Below the pieces are notes generated by a model that was not told the origin of the DNA, made no database searches, and worked only from the letters and a program-made list of their open reading frames with translations. A stretch of DNA of 57,548 bases. Source: Nocardia wallacei. GTDB lineage: Bacteria; Actinomycetota; Actinomycetes; Mycobacteriales; Mycobacteriaceae. Of the stretch, positions 42,764-49,895 are shown piece by piece; positions within the stretch are counted from its first letter, which is position 1; each line of letters opens with the position of its first letter. The stretch lies in the NCBI RefSeq assembly GCF_029869545.1, contig NZ_JARWQD010000239.1, positions 1 to 57,548 on the forward strand, written 5' to 3'. The position numbers and the translations under genes were made by a program.

Positions 42764-43707
42764 TCCTCACCGTGACCTTGAACCCCGCCTACGACATGAC
42801 CTACCGCACGGAGCGGTTCGAGCGTGGTCGAGAGCATAGGGTGCTGTCGGTCGAACAGCGGATCGGCGGCAAGGGCATCAACGTCACCCGCGTGCTGAAC
42901 CAGCTCGGAAAGTACTCCCGGGCAACGGGTTTCGCCGATCACGCCTTCGCGGCCGCCGCCGAGCTGGAGCTGCCGGTGGATTTCGTGCACGCGCTGCCGT
43001 GGGTCCGGCGCACGGTGGTGATCAGCGAATCCGGTGACGGCACCGCGACGGCGCTCTGGGAGCCGGGCGCGCGGGTCGGCGATCCGTACGCCGTCGAGCA
43101 GCTGATGGTCCGGGTCGCGGGCCTGCTGCCCGATACCGGCGGCATGGTGGTGTCGGGTTCGCTGCCCGGCGGCGTCGGCGACTCGGTCCCGGCCCAGCTG
43201 GCCCGCACCGCACTCGCGGCGGGCGTACCCACCCTCTGCGATGTGGATGGGCGCGCGCTGCGGATGGCCGCCGAGGTGCCGGGTGTGGTGCTGATGCCCA
43301 ACCGCGAGGAGCTCGAGCGCCTGACCGGTGAGCCCGCGACCACGGCCGAGGAGGTGGTGTCGACGGTACGGCCGCTGCTCGATCGCGGCGTGCGCGCGGT
43401 GATCGCCACCCGCGGCGCCGAGGGCATGATCGCGGTCACCGGCTCGGGCGCATGGTCCGCGGCGTTGCCCGAGCCGGTGTCCGGAAACCCCACGGGCGCA
43501 GGCGATGCCGCCGCCGCGGCGGTGATCGCCGCACTGGCGGCCGCGCCCGAACCGGACTGGCCCGCGCTGCTCACCGATGCCGTGGCGACATCGGCGGCCG
43601 CCGTGGTCATCCCGGTGGCCGGGGAGATCGACCGCACGCTGCGCGCCCGGCTGGAGCCGACCGTGGCCGTCACCGAGCTGTGCGGTGCCCTCGAGGAGAG
43701 CCCGTGA
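42760..43707 (+). CDS. PfkB-type hexose-phosphate kinase (1-phosphofructokinase/tagatose-6-phosphate kinase family)
   Basis: Encodes 315 residues. ILTVTLNPAYDMTYRTERF is the canonical family start. GGKGINVTRVLNQLG is PfkB motif 1 and GNPTGAGDAAAAAV is motif 2 with the catalytic base Asp. Likely reaction here: tagatose-6-P to tagatose-1,6-bisphosphate. I take the GTG at 42760, whose GTGA overlaps the NagA stop; the GTG at 42751 would add three residues. Sequence alone does not separate tagatose-6-P from fructose-1-P kinases. Confidence 0.9.
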   Translation: MILTVTLNPAYDMTYRTERFERGREHRVLSVEQRIGGKGINVTRVLNQLGKYSRATGFADHAFAAAAELELPVDFVHALPWVRRTVVISESGDGTATALWEPGARVGDPYAVEQLMVRVAGLLPDTGGMVVSGSLPGGVGDSVPAQLARTALAAGVPTLCDVDGRALRMAAEVPGVVLMPNREELERLTGEPATTAEEVVSTVRPLLDRGVRAVIATRGAEGMIAVTGSGAWSAALPEPVSGNPTGAGDAAAAAVIAALAAAPEPDWPALLTDAVATSAAAVVIPVAGEIDRTLRARLEPTVAVTELCGALEESP

Positions 43708-44528
43708 CCCTGCTGCCGATACCAGAGCTGATCTCCGCCGCGAGGCCGGGCGGATTGGGCGCGTTCAATGTCATCGCGCTCGAGCACGCCGAGGCGATCG
43801 CCGCCGCGGCCGCCGACGCGAAACGCCCGGCGGTTCTGCAGATCTCGCAGAATACGGTCGGCTATCACGGCGGCGTGGTGCCGCTGGCGCGCGCCTGCCT
43901 GGAGATCGCGGACCGCAGCCCGGCGCGGCTGGCGGTCCACCTGGACCACGCCACCTCGCCCGCACTGGTCGAGGCCGCCGTCGACGCGGGCGTCACCTCG
44001 GTGATGTACGACGGCTCCACCCTCGACTACGCCGAAAATGTCGGCAGCACAGCGGAAATCGCGCGGTGGTGCCACGCGCGCGGGGTATTCGTGGAGGCCG
44101 AACTGGGCGAGGTCGGTGGCAAGGACGGCGCCCACGCTCCGGGCGTCCGGACCGACCCGGACGAGGCCGTCGCCTTCGTCGCCGCCACCGGGGTGGATGC
44201 GCTGGCGGTGGCGGTGGGGTCCTCGCACGCCATGCACACCCGCGAGGCCCGCCTCGACGACGAACTCATCGCCCGCCTGGCCGCGAAGGTACCGGTCCCG
44301 CTGGTGCTGCACGGTTCCTCCGGAGTCCCGGACGACGGCCTGCGCTCGGCGGTCCGGCACGGGATGACGAAGATCAATATCGCCACCCGGCTGAATATCG
44401 TGATGGCGCAGTCGGTTCGGGAGGCACTCGCCGCCGACCCGGTCCTGTCCGATCCCAGGAAATACCTGGGCCCCGGCCGGGAGGCGGTGCGAAGGGAGGT
44501 GCAGCGGATGCTGTACGTGCTGGAATAG
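43704..44528 (+). CDS. Class II ketose-1,6-bisphosphate aldolase (GatY/KbaY-like)
   Basis: Encodes 274 residues of the class II aldolase family. GAFNVIALEHAEAIAAAA and LAVHLDHATSPALVEAAVDAG (catalytic Asp and zinc His), VEAELGEVGGKDG, then LVLHGSSGVPDDGLRSAVRHGMTKINIATRL, which has the zinc His and the phosphate-binding loop. At this short length it is nearer to tagatose-bisphosphate aldolases GatY/KbaY than to FbaA. It yields dihydroxyacetone phosphate and glyceraldehyde-3-phosphate. GTG start overlaps the kinase stop by four bases. Last gene of the operon. Confidence 0.92.
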   Translation: MTLLPIPELISAARPGGLGAFNVIALEHAEAIAAAAADAKRPAVLQISQNTVGYHGGVVPLARACLEIADRSPARLAVHLDHATSPALVEAAVDAGVTSVMYDGSTLDYAENVGSTAEIARWCHARGVFVEAELGEVGGKDGAHAPGVRTDPDEAVAFVAATGVDALAVAVGSSHAMHTREARLDDELIARLAAKVPVPLVLHGSSGVPDDGLRSAVRHGMTKINIATRLNIVMAQSVREALAADPVLSDPRKYLGPGREAVRREVQRMLYVLE

Positions 44529-44615
44529 CCAGCCCGCGCGTTGCTTCCGGCTCGAATGGACTGCGCGGTACAGTTTTGCCGTCCCACCAGCCCCGCAGGC
44601 GAGAGGGGAGGACCG

Positions 44616-45008
44616 ATGTCCGAGGCTGGGCACGACCCCGCGGACGCGGGCGAGTACCGCATGCCCGGTTCGGTGCGGGCCGCGCAGCTGGTGGCGCTGG
44701 GCATGGCCGCGATCGGCCTGGTGTGCACGGCCTCGGCGGCCTGGCTGTTCGGCGGGCGCTCCGCGCTGATCACCTCGCTGTCGTTCGTGCCGAGCTGGGT
44801 GCTCGGACTGACGGCGCTGGGATTCGGGGCCGTCGGCGGCGGCATCCGGGTGGGGGCGATTCTGCTCGCCGTTCTGAACATGCTGTGGACCGTGCCGTCG
44901 ATCTCCGCGGGACATCCGCCGGGCTGGCTCGGCCCGGTCAGTTCGGTCGTCGTGATCGTGCTGCTGTTCCGGCGGGCCGCCCGCGACTGGTTCGAACCGG
45001 CCTGGTGA
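44616..45008 (+). CDS. Small four-helix membrane protein
   Basis: Encodes 130 residues with four hydrophobic segments (about 22-45, 53-67, 68-90, and 100-118) and an acidic N-terminus. ATG at 44616 with a strong GGGGAGG close by. I know similar small Nocardia membrane proteins but no function. It is 87 bases after the aldolase gene with its own ribosome binding site; it converges on the xdhC gene with a nine-base gap. Confidence 0.8.
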   Translation: MSEAGHDPADAGEYRMPGSVRAAQLVALGMAAIGLVCTASAAWLFGGRSALITSLSFVPSWVLGLTALGFGAVGGGIRVGAILLAVLNMLWTVPSISAGHPPGWLGPVSSVVVIVLLFRRAARDWFEPAW

Positions 45009-45017
45009 TCGAGCGTC

Positions 45018-46019
45018 TCAGGAGACCGGAACGGCGGTGCGGGCGCGGGAGGCCAGGGGCGCCCCCGAACGGGCGGCGAGAATTTCGGCGGCCACGGCGA
45101 CGGCGGTCTCCGCGGGGGTGCGTGCGCCGACGTCGACACCGGCCGGAGCGTGCAGCCGCGAGAGGGTCTCGGTGTCGAACCCGCCCGCCTGCAGGGCCTC
45201 CACTCGGCGCGTGTGCACGGCGTGCGATCCGAGGGCGCCGAGATAGCCGAATTCGGGTAGTCGCAGCGCCACCGTGAGCAGCGGGATCTCGAATTTCGGA
45301 TCCTGCGATACCGCGACGAGCGCCGTGCGGGAGTCGATCCGACCGGCGGCCGACTGCGCGTTCAGGTATCGGTGCGGCCAGTCGACCACCACCTCGGCCC
45401 CGGGGAACGAATTCGATGCGGCGAAGACCTCCCGCGGATCGCAGACGGTGACCCGATAGCCGAGCATCCGGCCCTGTGCCGTCAGCGCGGCGGCGAAGGA
45501 GTTGGCGCCGAAGATGATCAGCCGCGGCGGCGCGGTGTAGGAGGAGACGAAGACATCCGATTCCGGCAGCGACACCAGTTCGGTGTTGTGGCGCCGGTCG
45601 GTCACCAGGTGCTGCCCGATGACCGAGGGATCCGAATGCCACACCACGGTGAACACGGTGACCGGGCGCTGGGCGTCGATCTCGCTGGCCACCTCGGCGA
45701 ACTCGGGAAAGTGACTGCGGGAGAACGGCTCCAGGAATACGTCGATGGTGCCGCAGTCCGACCCCACGTCCAGTCCGGTGGTCCCGTCGAACCGGCGCAG
45801 CTCGCGGTGGCCGGTGCGCGCGGAATGCGCGGCCCCCTCGTATACCGCGGACTCGTAGCAGCCGTCGGACACCGAGCCGTACACGACGCCGTCGGGATCC
45901 AGCAGCATCATCGAACCGACCGGCAGGGGGGAGGGGCCGAACGTCCGGACCAGGGTCGCGAGGCCGCCCGTCCGGCCACTGTGCCACACCCGCATGAGGT
46001 CATCGACGATGTCACGCAT
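45018..46019 (-). CDS. xdhC: XdhC/CoxI-family protein (xanthine dehydrogenase maturation)
   Basis: Encodes 333 residues. The N-terminal XdhC_CoxI domain has GSMMLLDPDGVVYGSVSDGCYESAVYE; the C-terminal XdhC Rossmann domain has LIIFGANSFAAALTAQGRMLGYRVTVCDPR and FGYLGALGSHAVHTRRVEAL. XdhC proteins help load sulfurated molybdenum cofactor into xanthine dehydrogenase or similar hydroxylases. ATG at 46019 with GGGAG. It is downstream of the nucleotidyltransferase gene on the same strand (13-base gap). Confidence 0.93.
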   Translation of the reverse strand: MRDIVDDLMRVWHSGRTGGLATLVRTFGPSPLPVGSMMLLDPDGVVYGSVSDGCYESAVYEGAAHSARTGHRELRRFDGTTGLDVGSDCGTIDVFLEPFSRSHFPEFAEVASEIDAQRPVTVFTVVWHSDPSVIGQHLVTDRRHNTELVSLPESDVFVSSYTAPPRLIIFGANSFAAALTAQGRMLGYRVTVCDPREVFAASNSFPGAEVVVDWPHRYLNAQSAAGRIDSRTALVAVSQDPKFEIPLLTVALRLPEFGYLGALGSHAVHTRRVEALQAGGFDTETLSRLHAPAGVDVGARTPAETAVAVAAEILAARSGAPLASRARTAVPVS

Positions 46020-46032
46020 CACAAACTCCCGA

Positions 46033-46656
46033 TCAGGGTGCGCGAGTGGCCGGGTAGTCGTGGTCCCGTCCCGTTGCCAGATCGTCGCACGTGACGGCCA
46101 CAATATCCGGTCTAGCGTCCAGAAAGGACCGAGCTCCGGAATTTCCTTGCGCAGTCTTGAGCACCGCATCCCAGTGTTTGTGATGGAGCACAACGGGGTG
46201 GCCCGGCCGGTTGTGGAAGACGGCGCGCGCGAGACCGCTCGGGGCCGTGCGCGCCGCCGCCAGCACCCGGGTCACGACATCCGCGCCGACGTCCGGGGTG
46301 TCGACGGGCATGACGGCCGCGTATCCGGCGCCCTCGGGGGAGTGCGCGACCGCGGCGAGCCCGGTTCGCAGCGACGCCGACAACCCGACGGCCCAGTCGG
46401 CGGCCCAGACCGGCCGGGCGCCGTCCGGTACTGCGGTGGCCGGAGATTCGCAGACCAGCCACCGCCCGTCCGACCACAGAGCCGGACCGGTCGCGCCGAG
46501 CACCACGAACACCGGCCCGCAGCCGCCGTCCCGCAGCGCCGCGACCGCACCCCGCAGCCACGCACCCCCTTCGGCCAGTACCTTCGGCCCGCCGTAGCGG
46601 GTACCGGCGCCCGCCGCGAGCACGAGCCCGGCACAGCGCCCGTCGTCGTTGCCCAT
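46033..46656 (-). CDS. MobA/MocA-like nucleotidyltransferase
   Basis: Encodes 207 residues. AGLVLAAGAGTRYGGPKVLAEG is the NTP-transferase P-loop motif with the downstream Lys. MPVDTPDVGADVVTRVL has the metal-binding Asp. PVVLHHKHWDAV is the substrate loop typical for molybdopterin cytidylyltransferases MocA. It probably finishes the cofactor for the enzyme served by XdhC. ATG at 46656. Confidence 0.92.
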   Translation of the reverse strand: MGNDDGRCAGLVLAAGAGTRYGGPKVLAEGGAWLRGAVAALRDGGCGPVFVVLGATGPALWSDGRWLVCESPATAVPDGARPVWAADWAVGLSASLRTGLAAVAHSPEGAGYAAVMPVDTPDVGADVVTRVLAAARTAPSGLARAVFHNRPGHPVVLHHKHWDAVLKTAQGNSGARSFLDARPDIVAVTCDDLATGRDHDYPATRAP

Positions 46657-46795
46657 GCTGTGACCTCCGCGGCCGGTCGTGCGTTATTGCCCTGCTCATG
46701 CGCTTGCTTCGGGCCCGTAACCGAGAGTAAACGCGGCCGGTGATCTTCGCCGCCCCGATTGGCAGCGGTGGTCGGCATGGTTGATGCTGGAGGCG

Positions 46796-47308
46796 ATGAC
46801 CGTTGCGGAGGATGACCTGGACACGCTCGATACGATGCCGGAGCCCGAGGCGGTGCGGCTGTTGCTGACCTGCTGCGCCTCACCCGAGTGGGCGCGGACG
46901 GTCGCCGCGGGACGACCCTTCGGCACCGTGACCGCACTGCTGGCCGCGGCCGACGACGCCGTGGCGGGACTGTCGGAGGAGGAACTCGACCTCGCCCTGT
47001 CCGGCCATCCGCGCATCGGCGACCGCCCGGACAGCCCGGACTCGGCGCGCGAGCAGGCCGCGGTCGTGACCGCCGGTGACGCGATTCGCGCCGAACTGGC
47101 CGACCGCAACCGGGAGTACGAGCAGCGATTCGGACACGTCTATCTGGTGTGCGCGACGGGCCGGTCCGCACCCGAACTGCTCGACATCCTGGTATCCCGC
47201 TTGAACAACGATCCACGCACCGAAAGGGGCATCGTGCGCGAGGAATTGGGCAAGATCAACCGAATCCGCCTGCGCCGCCTGGTGCGCGAGATCGGGCAGC
47301 GCGCATGA
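46796..47308 (+). CDS. uraD: 2-oxo-4-hydroxy-4-carboxy-5-ureidoimidazoline (OHCU) decarboxylase
   Basis: Encodes about 170 residues, all helical. LSGHPRIGDRPDSP is the catalytic loop with the active-site His, DRNREYEQRFGHVYLVCATGRS the second family block, and a basic C-terminus. It converts OHCU to S-allantoin, the last step from urate. Three starts are possible (TTG 46781, ATG 46784, ATG 46796); none has an ideal ribosome binding site. It overlaps the next gene by four bases. Confidence 0.92.
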   Translation: MTVAEDDLDTLDTMPEPEAVRLLLTCCASPEWARTVAAGRPFGTVTALLAAADDAVAGLSEEELDLALSGHPRIGDRPDSPDSAREQAAVVTAGDAIRAELADRNREYEQRFGHVYLVCATGRSAPELLDILVSRLNNDPRTERGIVREELGKINRIRLRRLVREIGQRA

Positions 47309-47625
47309 GCACGCTCAGCACGCATGTCCTCGATGCCGTGCGCGGTGCGCCGGCGAGCGGTATCGCGGTGACGCTGTTCGGCACGGACGGTACGGAATTG
47401 GCGGCCGCGCACACCGATGACGACGGTCGCATCGCCGGGCTCGGCGGAGATCTGGCGCCAGGCACCTACCGGTTACGTTTCGGCACCGGCGACTATTTCG
47501 CCGCCCTGCGGGTCGCCACCTTCTACCCGGAGGTCACCATCGCGTTCTCCGTCGGCGGCGAGCGGCATTATCACGTACCCCTGCTGCTGTCGCCGTTCTC
47601 GTACTCGACGTATCGGGGTAGCTGA
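47305..47625 (+). CDS. uraH: Hydroxyisourate hydrolase (transthyretin-like)
   Basis: Encodes 106 residues. STLSTHVLDAVRGAPASGIAVTL (active His), HTDDDGRI, and the C-terminal HYHVPLLLSPFSYSTYRGS with the YRGS signature are all present. It hydrolyses 5-hydroxyisourate to OHCU. ATG at 47305 overlaps uraD stop. Neither uricase nor allantoinase follows; the 295-base gap 47626-47919 has no gene that I can support. Confidence 0.96.
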   Translation: MSTLSTHVLDAVRGAPASGIAVTLFGTDGTELAAAHTDDDGRIAGLGGDLAPGTYRLRFGTGDYFAALRVATFYPEVTIAFSVGGERHYHVPLLLSPFSYSTYRGS

Positions 47626-47919
47626 GGCCCCGTGCGGCTCGCGGACCGGTGACCGGTCGGCATTTTGCCCGGCATGCGCGCCGCCGCCCGTGCGATTACG
47701 CTCGGCGGCAAAACCCTTGGTACCAGGGCAGCTTCGGCGCCTGCTCCGGATCGACGGTCGTTAACGCGGTGAACGACCCCCGCGATGGTGAGACGAGTGT
47801 GGTGAGTGCGGTGTGGCGTGTCGTGGCAATCGGGCCTGTCCCGGCAATCGGCTGTGATTAGATTCGCGCGTCGCCGTCGGAGTGTGCGAGGGCGACCGCC
47901 GGAAGAACCGCCCGATGCT

Positions 47920-48660
47920 GTGCGGAAGGAGCCTTCGCTGGGTCCCCATTATGCGTCGACGAGTCCGGGCGCGAGGCCCGAATTGCGTGATCGCGGGTAC
48001 TTGCTGTTGCGCATGCCCGATTTCGGGCTGACGACGGACGAGTACGCGGTGCTGGCCGATGTCTACGATCGCGACCTGGAACTGGATCGCTGGCTACCGC
48101 CCGGACAGCGCCGCCGCAGCCGCGCCTACCAGTGTTTCGATGTCGCGGTCGACGGGTTGGTGTTCACCCCGAACGACACTCCCCGGCCCTACGTCCAGTC
48201 GATGTCGGTCAATCCGCTGCAGGGCGGGCTGGAGCGGGAGTTCCGGCTCGTCCCGTCCGGGCACCCGGTCACCGCGGTCGCCGAGAAGATCGCGCGCACC
48301 GTGGCCGAATCCCTTGTCGCAGCGGATCTTCTGACCGAGCGCGGCCCCGCTCGGCTGGTCGCGGATGCGCATTACATCCGGATCACCGCCCCGGGTGAGC
48401 CCGCGCCGGAGGGTGTGCACCACGACGGCCTGCTCGCCGGGTCCGCGCACCTGGTCCGGAGGGAGGGCATCACCGGCGGCGTCTCGGGCGCCTACGACAC
48501 GCCCACCCACTGCCTGGAGAGTTTCGAACTCACCGAACCGCTGGACTCCTTCGTCTTCGACGACCGGAAGGTGATGCACTACACCACGCCGATCGAGCCG
48601 GTCGCCGGTGCCGAGCGGGCTTTCCGTGATGTCCTGCTGATCGGATTCCGCTCGTCATGA
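47920..48660 (+). CDS. 2OG-Fe(II) dioxygenase family protein (PF10014 type)
   Basis: Encodes about 246 residues. PEGVHHDGLLAGSAHLVRRE has the HxD-type iron ligands (His-His-Asp), GGVSGAYD follows, and LDSFVFDDRKVMHYTTPIEP gives the distal His and then AFRDVLLIGF the 2-oxoglutarate Arg. This matches the amino-acid hydroxylase group that includes the Bacillus L-isoleucine dioxygenase. Start is unsure: GTG at 47920 or 47884. It overlaps the M20 gene by four bases, which suggests the two act on one substrate. Free or acylated amino acid hydroxylation is the inferred reaction. Confidence 0.85.
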   Translation: MRKEPSLGPHYASTSPGARPELRDRGYLLLRMPDFGLTTDEYAVLADVYDRDLELDRWLPPGQRRRSRAYQCFDVAVDGLVFTPNDTPRPYVQSMSVNPLQGGLEREFRLVPSGHPVTAVAEKIARTVAESLVAADLLTERGPARLVADAHYIRITAPGEPAPEGVHHDGLLAGSAHLVRREGITGGVSGAYDTPTHCLESFELTEPLDSFVFDDRKVMHYTTPIEPVAGAERAFRDVLLIGFRSS

Positions 48661-49886
48661 CGGGCGTCCCGGCGTTCGTTGCCCGCCTGGACGCCCTGCT
48701 GCCCGAGGGTGAGGTGGTGGAGCTGGCGTCCGGGCTGGCCGCCATCCCGTCGTTCACCACCGAGGAGACCGCGCTCGCCGACCATATCCGAGAGCTTTTG
48801 CACCGCAACGGGATTCCCGTCTACCTACAGGAGATTTCGCCGGGAAGGCGGCAAACCGTCGCCCGGATGGGGCCGACGGCGGGCACGCCCGCGCTGCTGC
48901 TGAACGGTCATCTCGATATGGATCCGCTGGTGTTGGGGCATCCCGCCGACCCGTTCCGGGCGCAGCGGCGGGGCGACCGGCTCTACGGGGCCGGGCTGCA
49001 CAATATGAAGAGTGGCCTGGCGGCGATCCTCGGCGCGGCACTTGCCGTGCGCCGCAGCGGGATCGAACTCCGGCGCCCGCTGCTTCTCGAATTCGTCGTG
49101 GGAGAACTACAGGGCGGCATCGGAACTCGGTACGCGCTGGAGAGCGGCCTGACGGCCGAGGCGGCGGTGGTGCCGGAGCCGTATTCGGTGCGCCGGATCA
49201 TCACCCGCACGGCGGGGGTGCACAAGTTCGCGGTGGTGGTGCGGGGCGTCAGCGCGCATACCAGCCGCAGCGAGGAGGGAGTCGATGCCCTGCTGGTGCT
49301 GCGCAGGGTGTGCGACCTGCTGGAGGAGTGCCGACTTCCATTGCACAGCAAGGATTTTCCGACGCTGCCGCGGTTGCAGATCGCCGGTTTGGTCGCCGGG
49401 CGCGGCGAGCGGCACGACCTGTCGGGGATCAGCTACTGCGCCGACAAGGCCACCGCGCTGGTCGATCTGCGCTATCCGCCGCCGTACGAGCCCGCGGAGG
49501 TGACCGCCGCGCTGGATCAGGTGCTGGAACGCGCCTGCGCGCGATATCCCAAGGCGCGCATTACCTTCGAGCATCCGCCCGATCCGGTTTTCGGCGTCGG
49601 CGGCACCGAGATGCCCCCGATGGACGTGCCCGCCGATTCCGCGCTGGTGACCCAGGTCTCGGCGCTGCTCGCCGAAGTCTCCGACTTCACCGTCGCGGAA
49701 ACCGGCCTGGCCCTGCCGTATTCGTACTGCGGCAACGACACCACCCACCTGGCCCGCGCCGGGATCGAATGCTGCCTGTTCGGCCCGCGCGGCTCCGGCC
49801 CGGACACCGAACACCACGTCCTGATCACCGAAATGCTCGCCTGCGCCCGCACCCTGGCCGCCCTGATCGTACTGCGCTGCACCTGA
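48657..49886 (+). CDS. M20-family (ArgE/DapE-like) protein with altered metal site
   Basis: Encodes 409 residues with the M20 fold: LLLNGHLDMDPL holds the first His and Asp. The usual bridging Asp of GxxDMK is Asn (LYGAGLHNMKSG). The usual Glu-Glu pair reads VVGELQGGIGT, so the base Glu is kept and the metal-ligand Glu is Leu. VVPEPYSVRR holds the next acid and DTEHHVLITEM the last His. The dimerisation domain is present (about 190-300). Loss of two ligands suggests a one-metal or metal-free enzyme, or a non-hydrolytic role. Overlap with the dioxygenase gene is four bases. Confidence 0.88.
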   Translation: MTGVPAFVARLDALLPEGEVVELASGLAAIPSFTTEETALADHIRELLHRNGIPVYLQEISPGRRQTVARMGPTAGTPALLLNGHLDMDPLVLGHPADPFRAQRRGDRLYGAGLHNMKSGLAAILGAALAVRRSGIELRRPLLLEFVVGELQGGIGTRYALESGLTAEAAVVPEPYSVRRIITRTAGVHKFAVVVRGVSAHTSRSEEGVDALLVLRRVCDLLEECRLPLHSKDFPTLPRLQIAGLVAGRGERHDLSGISYCADKATALVDLRYPPPYEPAEVTAALDQVLERACARYPKARITFEHPPDPVFGVGGTEMPPMDVPADSALVTQVSALLAEVSDFTVAETGLALPYSYCGNDTTHLARAGIECCLFGPRGSGPDTEHHVLITEMLACARTLAALIVLRCT

Positions 49887-49895
49887 CCCGAGGGA

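Noticed and set aside
38355..44528. Reading the sugar cluster as a plain GlcNAc (nag) operon
   Set aside because: A GlcNAc route needs no PfkB kinase and ketose-bisphosphate aldolase; their translational coupling to the deacetylase favours the GalNAc/tagatose route, though the SIS enzyme should be tested.
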